Source: Mycolicibacter heraklionensis (GTDB lineage Bacteria > Actinomycetota > Actinomycetes > Mycobacteriales > Mycobacteriaceae). From it: a stretch of 64,000 bases of DNA. Position 1 is the stretch's first letter. Each line of letters opens with the position of its first letter. Below are positions 56,941-64,000 of this stretch, piece by piece. Location of the stretch: contig NZ_LDPO01000004.1 of assembly GCF_001021505.1 (NCBI RefSeq), forward strand, positions 1 through 64,000, read 5' to 3'. The translations under genes were made by a program, and so were the position numbers. A model generated the notes under the pieces. The model was not told the origin of the DNA and did not search any database. It saw only the letters and a list, made by a program, of their open reading frames with translations.

Positions 56941-58934
56941 TCTAGGAAACCTCTCCGGGTGTCGCCGGGAGCGTGGTGCGGCTCCAAGACTTTGCGCCGC
57001 TCCGAGGAGTTCAGCTGCCAGGGCACCGAGGTGACCATGACCTGCGGCATGAACAACAGCCGGGTCTTGAGCCGCAACGCACTCTGGTTGTGCAGCAACT
57101 GCTCCCACCAGTGGCCCACCACGTATTCGGGGATGTAGACGGTCACCACGGTGCGCGGCGACTCCTTGCTGATGCGTTTGACGTATTCGAGCACCGGCCG
57201 GGTGACCTCCCGGTACGGCGATGCGATCACCTTGAGTGGAACGGTGATCTCGCTATCCTCCCACTCCCGCACCAGGGCCCGGGTCTCGGTGTCATCGACG
57301 TTGACGGTGATCGCCTCCAGGGCGTCCGGACGCGTCGCCCGCGCGTAGGCCAGCGCGCGGCGGGTCGGCAGATGCAGCTTGGACACCAGCACCAGGGCGT
57401 GGTTGCGGCTGGGCAGCACCGCCTGGTCGTCCAGCACGGCGGACTGTTCGGCCAGCTCCTGGCTGACGGTGTCGTAGTGCCGGCGGATCATCTTCATCAT
57501 GGCGAACAGCACCGACATGGCGACGATCGCGATCCACGCGCCGGCCACGAACTTGGTGATGATCACCACGATCAACACCGTCCCGGTAGCGATGAAGCCG
57601 ATGGTGTTGACCACCCGGGAGCGCATCATCTTGACGCGGGCCGCTCGGTCGGTTTCGTTGCGCAACAACCGGTTCCAGTGCCGCACCATGCCGATCTGAC
57701 TCAGCGTGAAGGAGACGAACACCCCGACGATGTAGAGCTGGATCAGCGCGGTCACCTCCGCCCCGAATGCCACGATGAAGGCGATGGCCACCACCGCCAA
57801 GAACACGATGCCGTTGGAGAACGCCAGCCGGTCACCGCGGGTGTGCAGCTGACGCGGGAGATAGCGGTCCTGCGCCAGGATCGAGCCCAGCACCGGGAAA
57901 CCGTTGAACGCGGTGTTGGCGGCCAGCGCCAGGATCAGCGCAGTCACCCCGGCGATGATCCACAGACCGGGCGGAAAGCCCCGGAACACCGTCTCGGCCA
58001 GCTGAGCCAGCAGGGTCTTCTGCTCGTAGTCCGCCGGCGCCCCGATCAGCTGTTCGTGCGGGCGGGCGGCGATCTTCACCCCGGTCTCGCGGGCCAGCAC
58101 GATGATGCCCATCATCAGTGTCACCGCGATCACACCCAACATCAGCAGCGTGGTGGCGGCGTTGCGCGACTTGGGCTTGCGGAAGGCGGGCACGCCGTTG
58201 CTGATCGCTTCCACCCCCGTCAGTGCGGCACACCCCGACGAGAACGATTTCGCCACCAGGAACACCAGGGCCACGCCGACCACCTCACCATGAGTGGAGT
58301 GGATCTTGAACGCCGCCGACTCAGCCTGCAGCGGGTGGCCCAACACGAAGATCTGGAATAGCCCCCAGCCCAGCATCGCAAAGACACCGATCATGAACGC
58401 GTACGTCGGGAAGGCGAACGCGGTACCCGATTCGCGGATGCCGCGCAGATTGGCCGCCGCCACCAACACAACGGTGCCCACCGCGAACACGACCTTGTGG
58501 TCGGCGATGAACGGTATCGCCGAGCCGATGTTGGCTATTCCCGCCGAGATCGAGACCGCAACCGTCAGAACGTAATCCACCATCAACGCGCTGGCCACCG
58601 TCAAACCCGCGGTAGCACCCAGGTTGGTGGTGACCACCTCGTAGTCGCCGCCGCCGGAGGGGTAGGCATGCACATTCTGGCGATAGGAGGCCACCACCGT
58701 GATGAACACGAAGGAGACAGCCAGGCCGACCCACGGGGTCATCCGATAGGCCGCGAGTCCCGCCACCGACAACACCAGAAAGACTTCTTCGGGTCCGTAG
58801 GCCACCGAGGACAGCGCATCGGAGGCGAATACCGGCAGGGCGATGCGCTTGGGCAGCAGCGTGTGGCTCAGCCGATCACTGCGAAAGGGCCGGCCCAGAA
58901 CCAAGCGCCGAGCAGCGGTGGAAATCTTCGACAC
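56937..58934 (-). CDS. APC-superfamily amino acid permease (Rv2690c-like)
   Basis: A 665-residue transporter: about 12 membrane helices in residues 40-480, then a cytosolic domain of about 180 residues (TRPDALEAITVNVDDTET). Motifs include FASDALSSVAYGPEE at the first helix and SGGGDYEVVTTNLGA. Substrate unknown. GTG 58934 starts the conserved N-terminus; TTG 58943 is possible. It lies divergent from ceoB (114 bp), which encodes TrkA-type proteins. Confidence 0.88.
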   Translation of the reverse strand: MSKISTAARRLVLGRPFRSDRLSHTLLPKRIALPVFASDALSSVAYGPEEVFLVLSVAGLAAYRMTPWVGLAVSFVFITVVASYRQNVHAYPSGGGDYEVVTTNLGATAGLTVASALMVDYVLTVAVSISAGIANIGSAIPFIADHKVVFAVGTVVLVAAANLRGIRESGTAFAFPTYAFMIGVFAMLGWGLFQIFVLGHPLQAESAAFKIHSTHGEVVGVALVFLVAKSFSSGCAALTGVEAISNGVPAFRKPKSRNAATTLLMLGVIAVTLMMGIIVLARETGVKIAARPHEQLIGAPADYEQKTLLAQLAETVFRGFPPGLWIIAGVTALILALAANTAFNGFPVLGSILAQDRYLPRQLHTRGDRLAFSNGIVFLAVVAIAFIVAFGAEVTALIQLYIVGVFVSFTLSQIGMVRHWNRLLRNETDRAARVKMMRSRVVNTIGFIATGTVLIVVIITKFVAGAWIAIVAMSVLFAMMKMIRRHYDTVSQELAEQSAVLDDQAVLPSRNHALVLVSKLHLPTRRALAYARATRPDALEAITVNVDDTETRALVREWEDSEITVPLKVIASPYREVTRPVLEYVKRISKESPRTVVTVYIPEYVVGHWWEQLLHNQSALRLKTRLLFMPQVMVTSVPWQLNSSERRKVLEPHHAPGDTRRGFLE

Positions 58935-59048
58935 GAGAGCCAAGGGTAAGCCAGCCGGGCACTGGCGGTAGCGTTCACCGAATACGGGCACTACTGCAGT
59001 CGATAACCAGCCGAAAGTCGGCCCAGAGGACCTGAAGGGACACAGCAC

Positions 59049-59720
59049 GTGCGGGTAGTTGTGATGGGTTGCGGCCGGGTGGGCGCCTCGGTCGCCGACG
59101 GGCTGTCCCGGATCGGCCACGAGGTCGCCATCATCGACCGAGACAGCACCGCGTTCAACCGGCTCAGCCCGGAGTTCAACGGTGAGCGAGTGCTCGGCAT
59201 GGGCTTCGACCGCGACGTACTGCTGCGAGCGGGCATCGAGGAGGCCGCTGCGTTTGCCGCGGTGTCCTCGGGTGACAACTCCAACATCATCGCCGCGCGG
59301 CTGGCCCGGGAGACGTTCGGCGTCTCGCGGGTGGTCGCCCGTATCTACGACGCCAAGCGGGCCGCGGTCTACGAACGCCTGGGCATTCCGACCATCGCCA
59401 CCGTGCCGTGGACCACCGACCGGCTGCTCGACGCCCTGACCCGGGAAAGCGTGACCACGAAGTGGCGTGATCCCACCGGCACGGTCGCGGTGGCCGAGGT
59501 CGTCCTGCACGAGGACTGGATCGGTCGCCCCGTCACCGATCTGGAGGCTGCTACCAATGCCCGGGTGGCGTTCTTGATCCGATTCGGCACCGGCATCCTG
59601 CCCGAGCCCAAGACGGTGATTCAGGCCAGCGACCAGGTGTACATCGTGGCGGTGTCCGGCCGGGTCGCCGAAGCGATCGCCATCACCGCCCTGCCGCCCA
59701 GCGAAGACCTGGACAAATGA
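59049..59720 (+). CDS. ceoB: TrkA-type potassium uptake protein CeoB
   Basis: A 223-residue peripheral NAD(H)-binding regulator of K+ uptake. N-terminal Rossmann RCK_N: VMGCGRVGASVADGLSRIGHEV, and C-terminal RCK_C. It starts at GTG 59049; the next gene (ceoC) overlaps by ATGA. The pair CeoB/CeoC controls potassium uptake in mycobacteria. An integral Trk membrane component is not in this window. Confidence 0.93.
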   Translation: MRVVVMGCGRVGASVADGLSRIGHEVAIIDRDSTAFNRLSPEFNGERVLGMGFDRDVLLRAGIEEAAAFAAVSSGDNSNIIAARLARETFGVSRVVARIYDAKRAAVYERLGIPTIATVPWTTDRLLDALTRESVTTKWRDPTGTVAVAEVVLHEDWIGRPVTDLEAATNARVAFLIRFGTGILPEPKTVIQASDQVYIVAVSGRVAEAIAITALPPSEDLDK

Positions 59721-60379
59721 AGGTCGTGATAGCCGGGGCCGGCGCGGTCGGGCGATCCATTGCACGCGAGTTGCTCGACAGCGACCACCAGGTGACGTTG
59801 ATCGAGCGCAACCCGGAACACGTCGACACCGAGGACATCGCCGATGCGCAGTGGCATCTGGGCGACGCCTGCGAGCTGAGCCTGCTGGAGACCGTGCACC
59901 TGGAGACCTTCGATGTGGTGATCGCGGCAACCGGCGACGACAAGGCCAATGTGGTGCTGTCGCTGCTGGCCAAAACCGAGTTCGCGGTGCCCCGGGTGGT
60001 GGCCCGGGTCAATGATCCCCGCAACGAATGGCTGTTCACCGACGCTTGGGGGGTGGACGTCGCGGTGTCCACGCCACGCATGCTGGCGTCGCTGGTCGAG
60101 GAGGCCGTCGCGGTCGGAGACCTGGTGCGGCTCATGGAGTTCCGCAAGGGTCAGGCCAATCTGCTGGAGATCACGCTGCCCGACGACACCCCGTGGGGCG
60201 GCAAGCCGGTGCGCAAGCTGACCCTGCCTCGCGACGCTGCACTCGTGACGATCCTGCGCGGGACACGGGTGATCGTGCCGCAGGACGACGAGCCCCTCGA
60301 GGGCGGCGACGAGCTGCTGTTCGTCGCGTCCAGCGGTGTCGAGACCGAACTGCGCGCGCTGTTGCTACCGGCCCACTGA
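59717..60379 (+). CDS. ceoC: TrkA-type potassium uptake protein CeoC
   Basis: A 220-residue partner of CeoB: Rossmann motif VIAGAGAVGRSIARELLDSDHQV and the DACELSLLETVHLETFDVVI region, with RCK_C from about 140. Its ATG overlaps the ceoB stop. The end overlaps the convergent DUF3159 gene by 15 bp, an unusual but short antisense overlap. Confidence 0.93.
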   Translation: MKVVIAGAGAVGRSIARELLDSDHQVTLIERNPEHVDTEDIADAQWHLGDACELSLLETVHLETFDVVIAATGDDKANVVLSLLAKTEFAVPRVVARVNDPRNEWLFTDAWGVDVAVSTPRMLASLVEEAVAVGDLVRLMEFRKGQANLLEITLPDDTPWGGKPVRKLTLPRDAALVTILRGTRVIVPQDDEPLEGGDELLFVASSGVETELRALLLPAH

Positions 60380-61039
60380 CCGGGGTTCGCGCTCGGGCTC
60401 GCCCGCGACAGGCCGCTCGTCCAGTGCGCGCTGCACGTACTTGACCGCCAGGTAGGTGGCCACCGCCGCCACCGCGGTCAGCGGCCAGCCCATGGCGATG
60501 CGGGCCACTCCGAGCCAGCCGGTCTGATCGGCGTTGTACAGCAGTCGCTGGACCACGAAACGAGAGCCGAACACCAGCACCCAGGTCAGCGTGGCGAGAT
60601 CGTAGGCGTAGATCGCCGCCCGCAGCTCGCGCCAGGTCTGGGGCTGGCCGCTGGCCCACGACCAGATGTAGCCGACCACCGGGCGGCGGATCACCATCGA
60701 CGCGGCGAACACCACCGCCCACACCAGCGACATCCAGATTCCGAGCAGGAAATAGGCCTTCGAGTCGCCCATCCGATAGGCGATCAGGGCGCAGACGGCC
60801 ACCCCGAGGAAGCCGGATACCGCCGGCTGGCTGGATTGGCGCCGGATGAGGCGCCACACCAACACGGCCGCGGCCACCCCCAACGCCGCCAGGACTGCGA
60901 CGCGCAGTCCGAAGAGACTGGAGGCCGGCACGAACACCACGATCGGCAACGAGGAGTAGATCACTCCGGCCAGCCCACCGATCTGCTCCAGGAGCCGCTG
61001 CGGTCCCTGGGCGCCCTCGGCGCTGTAGTCCTCGCTCAT
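60365..61039 (-). CDS. DUF3159 membrane protein (Rv2693c-like)
   Basis: A 224-residue integral membrane protein with about six helices. DUF3159 marks are LLEQIGGLAGVIYSSLPIVVF and RPVVGYIWSWA. No activity known. Its last 15 bp lie antisense to the ceoC end. Confidence 0.88.
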   Translation of the reverse strand: MSEDYSAEGAQGPQRLLEQIGGLAGVIYSSLPIVVFVPASSLFGLRVAVLAALGVAAAVLVWRLIRRQSSQPAVSGFLGVAVCALIAYRMGDSKAYFLLGIWMSLVWAVVFAASMVIRRPVVGYIWSWASGQPQTWRELRAAIYAYDLATLTWVLVFGSRFVVQRLLYNADQTGWLGVARIAMGWPLTAVAAVATYLAVKYVQRALDERPVAGEPEREPRSVGR

Positions 61040-61067
61040 CGCTGCGCCGGCCCGACCGGAGGCGCGA

Positions 61068-61439
61068 TCACTGCTGGATTTCGTAGTGGGGGTTGTAGAT
61101 GGCCTTGCAGCCGCTTTCGAGTTTGCCCAGCCGGCCGTGCACCCGCAGCGTGCGGCCGGAGTCGATTCCGGGGATCCGTCGCTGCCCCAGCCACACCAGC
61201 GTCACGGTGTCGGTGCCGTCGAACAGCTCGGCGCGGACGCCGCCCACGCAGCCCTTGGCGTTGGCTTCGACGCTGCGCAGTACCCCGACCATGGTGACCT
61301 CTTGGCCGCGTTGGCAGTCGATCGCGCGCTGCGCGCCGGTATTGAGCGCCTCATCGGACAACTCTTCGACGTCACGCAGCTCGGGATCTTCTGTCAATCG
61401 CCGAGTCAGCCGGCGCAGGTACCCTTTCGGAGCAGCCAT
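61068..61439 (-). CDS. OB-fold nucleic-acid-binding-like protein (Rv2694c-like)
   Basis: A 123-residue protein with an OB-fold: GQEVTMVGVLRSVEANAKG, VRAELFDGTDTVTLVWLG, GRTLRVHGRLGKLESGCKAI. It resembles DNA/RNA-binding OB-fold proteins of actinobacteria. ATG 61439 is preferred over an upstream in-frame start because a GGGAGAGGG run stands immediately before it. It is followed by DUF3159 28 bp downstream. Confidence 0.83.
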   Translation of the reverse strand: MAAPKGYLRRLTRRLTEDPELRDVEELSDEALNTGAQRAIDCQRGQEVTMVGVLRSVEANAKGCVGGVRAELFDGTDTVTLVWLGQRRIPGIDSGRTLRVHGRLGKLESGCKAIYNPHYEIQQ

Positions 61440-61515
61440 TGCCCTCTCCCTCATCCGTATGCGCACGCTACGGTAGACCTGTTGATTACCTAATGCCACA
61501 TGACCTGCCCACGGG

Positions 61516-62256
61516 GTGGCTGACAACGCCCGAGACGATCAAGAGGTGGCATTGGTTCTGCGCGGCGTGACGGCCGTTCTGCTGCCGGGGACCGGATCCG
61601 ACGACGACTACATCGGCCGGGCGTTTCGGCGCCCGTTGCAGCAGGTGGGTGCCGAATTGGTGACGCATCGCCCGCAGCCGGGCCGACTCATCGAGGGTTA
61701 TCTGGAGGCGCTGGATGCGGCGGCCGCGCGATCCGGCCCGATCCTCGCCGGTGGTGTCTCGATCGGCGCGGCGGTGGCCACCGCGTGGGCACTGCGCCAT
61801 CCCGAGCGAGTGGTCGGAGTGCTGGCCGCGCTGCCCGCCTGGACCGGCGCCCCCGATGACGCACCCGCCGCCCACGCCGCGCGCTACAGCGCCGAGCAGT
61901 TGCGCAACGACGGCCTGGCGGTGGTGGTGGCCCAGATGCGGGCATCGAGCCCGGGGTGGCTCGGCGACGAGTTGACCCGCTCGTGGACCGCTCAGTGGCC
62001 GCAGCTGCCCGACGCTTTAGAGGAGGCCGCGGCCTATGTCGCGCCGACGCACGCCGAGCTGGCGGCCCTGACCGTGCCGATGGGAGTGACCGCCGCGGTC
62101 GACGACGCGGTCCATCCGTTGCAGACGGCCTCCGAATGGGCCGCCGCCGTGCCGCGCGCGGCGCTGTGCACCGTCACCCTGGACCAGATCGGCGCCGACC
62201 CGACCGCCTTGGGCACCGCCTGCGTGACCGCGCTGACGATGGCGCAGGCGGATTGA
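61516..62256 (+). CDS. Alpha/beta hydrolase fold protein (Rv2695-like)
   Basis: A 246-residue alpha/beta hydrolase. The nucleophile elbow GGVSIGAAVATAWAL holds the serine of GxSxG; the first strand is VTAVLLPGTGSDDDYIG, with an oxyanion-hole motif. Catalytic Asp in TAAVDDAVHP. Substrate unknown. GTG 61516 or GTG 61546 may be the start. The stop codon abuts the tandem repeat at 62257. Confidence 0.8.
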   Translation: MADNARDDQEVALVLRGVTAVLLPGTGSDDDYIGRAFRRPLQQVGAELVTHRPQPGRLIEGYLEALDAAAARSGPILAGGVSIGAAVATAWALRHPERVVGVLAALPAWTGAPDDAPAAHAARYSAEQLRNDGLAVVVAQMRASSPGWLGDELTRSWTAQWPQLPDALEEAAAYVAPTHAELAALTVPMGVTAAVDDAVHPLQTASEWAAAVPRAALCTVTLDQIGADPTALGTACVTALTMAQAD

Positions 62257-62380
62257 CTAACCGCCGGTGTTGACTCGGCGGTCCAGCTTCGGCTCTCCTG
62301 CGTCGAGCCTCGCTAACCGCCGGTGTTGATTCGGCGGTCCAGCTTCGGCTCTCCTGCGTCGAGCCTCGCTAACCGCCGGT
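62257..62380. repeat. 56-bp tandem repeat, two full units and a 12-bp partial
   Basis: Units 62257-62312 and 62313-62368 differ at a single base (C or T after GGTGTTGA), followed by CTAACCGCCGGT again at 62369. The repeat fills the whole gap between the stop of the alpha/beta hydrolase (62256) and the stop of the DUF3710 gene (62369-62371). Each unit contains the GTCGAGCCTCGCTAACC sequence also found at 40371. It resembles a VNTR/MIRU-type locus. Confidence 0.9.
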
Positions 62381-63166
62381 AATAGTGCGCAACTGCTGCA
62401 TCGCGGATCCCTCCACGCTGCGGCGAGCGGCCGGCGCGGGCGGTATGTCTCCGCCTCCACCGAACATGGTGGCCTCCTGCAGCGCGGCTGCCTGCTGCAC
62501 GGCGGCCTGCTCGGCCGCCGCCTGCTGCGCCGCAGCCGCTCGCAACTGCTCGGCCATCGGCTCGGGCAGTCGTACCGGCAACGGGGTGCGCACCGGCAGC
62601 GGCGTGTCGCCGCGGCGGACGACGGTGTCGGCCAGCGCCTCTCGCGCCTGCTGGGCGAGCACCTCCATGGTCTCGGGCCGACCGTTGATCACGCAGCGCA
62701 CCATCCAGCGGTAGCCGTCGACCCCGATGAACCGGACCGCCCCGGTCGCCGAACCGAGCACCTCCCGGCCCCACGGACCGTCGACGATGCTGACGTTCGC
62801 GTTGTCCCTGCGCAGCGCCTCGGCCAGCTCACCGGCCACCTCACGCCACAGACCCGCCGACTTGGGCGCGGCGTAGGCCGCGATGTTGAACCGGCCGTGG
62901 GACGTCACCAGCCACACCGCGCTGGGGACACCCGCCTCGCTCAACTCGACCTGGACCTGAGCGCCCGGCGGCATCGGCACCAGCACCGAGCCCAAGTCGA
63001 GCCGGGCCGTCGTCGCCGCCGCGGGGTCGTCGAAGTCCTCGATGTCGAAGGGGCCCTCCAGCTCTTCCGACTCGGATACGAACTCGTCCCCTTCTCCGTA
63101 GGCTTCCGGCCCGGCGCTCATCGGCTCGTCGGCCTCGCCTTTGCCTTTACCCCTACCGAATGCCAT
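62369..63166 (-). CDS. DUF3710 family protein (Rv2696c-like)
   Basis: A 265-residue protein: acidic N-terminus (GEGDEFVSESEELEG), DUF3710 core (GSVLVPMPPGAQVQVELSEA, NVSIVDGPWGREVLG, RFIGVDGYRWMVRCVI) and an alanine/glutamine-rich C-terminal stretch. No function known. The ATG at 63166 follows a GTG alternative at 63169. Its stop (TAG) is embedded in the 56-bp repeat unit. Placed next to dut as in M. tuberculosis. Confidence 0.9.
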   Translation of the reverse strand: MAFGRGKGKGEADEPMSAGPEAYGEGDEFVSESEELEGPFDIEDFDDPAAATTARLDLGSVLVPMPPGAQVQVELSEAGVPSAVWLVTSHGRFNIAAYAAPKSAGLWREVAGELAEALRRDNANVSIVDGPWGREVLGSATGAVRFIGVDGYRWMVRCVINGRPETMEVLAQQAREALADTVVRRGDTPLPVRTPLPVRLPEPMAEQLRAAAAQQAAAEQAAVQQAAALQEATMFGGGGDIPPAPAARRSVEGSAMQQLRTITGG

Positions 63167-63205
63167 CACAGCCGCCCATCTTCGTCACTTCGTCATCACT
63201 AGCCG

Positions 63206-63670
63206 TCACAAACTCGCGTGCCCCCCTGAGGAGCCGTGACCACCGGCGCCGCGGGTCGTCGGGGCCAGCCCGGCCTCGTCGAACGACGCCACCTCCACCA
63301 GCTCCGGAAGCTCGACTCGCTGCACCAGCAACTGCGCAATCCGGTCGCCGCGGTGGATCTCGATCGGCGTCGCCGGGTCCAGGTTGATCAACGAGACCTT
63401 TATCTCACCACGATAGCCCGCGTCGACGGTTCCGGGACTGTTGACGATCGAAAGGCCCACCCGCGCAGCCAAACCCGACCGAGGGTGGATAAGGCCGACC
63501 ATGCCGAACGGAATTGCCACCGCGATCCCGGTGGGCACCAGGGCACGCTGCCCCGGGCCCAACTCGACGTCGACCGCACTGAAGAGGTCGACGCCGGCAT
63601 CGCCGGCGTGAGCACGGCTCGGCAGTGGAAGATCCGGATCCAGGCGAACAACCGCAAGACTGGGTGACAC
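63206..63670 (-). CDS. dut: Deoxyuridine 5'-triphosphate nucleotidohydrolase Dut
   Basis: A 154-residue trimeric dUTPase that keeps uracil from DNA and makes dUMP. All five motifs are visible: [49 protein letters not shown], and the terminal [17 protein letters not shown] 63670 matches the 154-residue length of the M. tuberculosis enzyme. It is divergent from the DUF3093 gene by 25 bp. Confidence 0.96.
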   Translation of the reverse strand: MSPSLAVVRLDPDLPLPSRAHAGDAGVDLFSAVDVELGPGQRALVPTGIAVAIPFGMVGLIHPRSGLAARVGLSIVNSPGTVDAGYRGEIKVSLINLDPATPIEIHRGDRIAQLLVQRVELPELVEVASFDEAGLAPTTRGAGGHGSSGGHASL

Positions 63671-63695
63671 GAGGCGCAAGACTACTCTTAGCCGG

Positions 63696-64000
63696 ATGTC
63701 GGGATCGCGCCTGAACCATCGGGCATCGCAGACAGTGCGCTACAGCGAACAGCTGTGGGTGCCGTGGTGGTGGTGGCCACTGGGGTTCCTGGGCAACGGC
63801 CTGATGGCCTACGAAGTCCGCTTGGGCCTGCGCACGCTGCCCGGCTGGCTGCCGTTCGCGGTGTTCTTCGCGATCACCGTCGCCGCCCTGCTGTGGCTGG
63901 GGCGCATCAAGGTGCAGGTCATCGAGAGCGGCGGGGAAACGCAGCTGTGGGCCGGTGACGCGCACCTGCCCGCGACCGTGATCGCACGCTCCGCCGAGGT
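63696..64000 (+). CDS. DUF3093 family membrane protein, truncated by the window edge (Rv2698-like)
   Basis: The frame from ATG 63696 stays open to the end of the window (101 complete codons). It starts [20 protein letters not shown], then a Trp-rich [13 protein letters not shown] and two hydrophobic helices (about residues 27-46 and 55-73), then [20 protein letters not shown]. This fits DUF3093, small membrane proteins of unknown role that sit next to dut. The C-terminus is missing. Confidence 0.82.
   Translation, partial: MSGSRLNHRASQTVRYSEQLWVPWWWWPLGFLGNGLMAYEVRLGLRTLPGWLPFAVFFAITVAALLWLGRIKVQVIESGGETQLWAGDAHLPATVIARSAE

Noticed and set aside
56937..59930. Permease gene extended upstream to about 997 codons
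   Set aside because: The extra N-terminal 330 residues are antisense to ceoB and have no family resemblance; GTG 58934 gives the normal length.
62313..62774. Minus-strand frame ending in the tandem repeat (153 codons)
   Set aside because: It overlaps the well-supported DUF3710 gene in another frame and owes its end to the repeat unit.

Overview
The window is high-GC DNA from a mycobacterium (Mycobacteriaceae). The evidence is an ESX-3-type type VII secretion block with PE/PPE proteins, the phosphatidylinositol-mannoside operon (pgsA1-patA-pimA), AftC, homologues of the secreted antigens MPT64 and MPT63, ClpC2, and long runs of genes in the order of the M. tuberculosis Rv2603c-Rv2614c and Rv2667-Rv2698 segments. 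The species cannot be fixed from this sequence. Gene names rest on remembered family sequences and visible motifs, not on searches.

Layout. (1) 1-8.9 kb, all minus strand: an ESX-3 locus in unusual order. A PE5-like gene, two PPE4-like genes, esxG and esxH lie upstream of a sulfatase-type 2-oxoglutarate dioxygenase, eccA3 and eccB3; the locus continues off the left edge. A 32-codon esxG remnant lies between the two PPE genes. (2) 8.9-9.8 kb: no convincing gene. (3) 9.8-16.7 kb: a TetR regulator, yebC, an ABC1/UbiB kinase-like gene, the PLP-synthase genes pdxT/pdxS with a tesB thioesterase, then a divergent TetR/Coq4 pair. (4) 16.7-24.2 kb: an alcohol dehydrogenase, then a tightly overlapping operon reading thrS, HIT hydrolase, pgsA1, patA, pimA, Nudix. 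(5) 24.3-33.5 kb: accessory metabolism, including a compact fdxA - cysteine-rich HTH regulator - membrane protein - cupin - nitronate monooxygenase run, an enoyl-CoA hydratase facing an acyl-CoA synthetase, a DedA protein and two small enzyme-like genes. (6) 33.5-37.2 kb: a large LuxR-type ATPase regulator and an MPT64 homologue. (7) 37.3-37.9 kb: four tRNA genes (Val, Gly, Cys, Val) bounded by two strong hairpin terminators. (8) 38-64 kb: a segment matching Rv2667-Rv2698: clpC2, an MPT63-like gene, zapE, ribG-like, an atypical hydrolase, aftC, msrB, the coproporphyrin-dependent haem genes hemE-hemY-hemQ, rnase D, dxs, a CBS protein, an ArsB-like carrier, an RNA methyltransferase, an APC permease, the TrkA pair ceoB/ceoC, several conserved small proteins, dut and a truncated DUF3093 gene.

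Points most worth checking: the reordered ESX-3 locus with its dioxygenase and esxG relic; three half-sites of a palindromic operator ending against the clpC2 start codon; a 17-bp repeat that overlaps the stop codon of two unrelated genes 22 kb apart and is part of a 56-bp tandem repeat at one of them; a cysteine-rich SufR-like regulator in a ferredoxin operon; and an alpha/beta hydrolase whose nucleophile serine is replaced by glycine.
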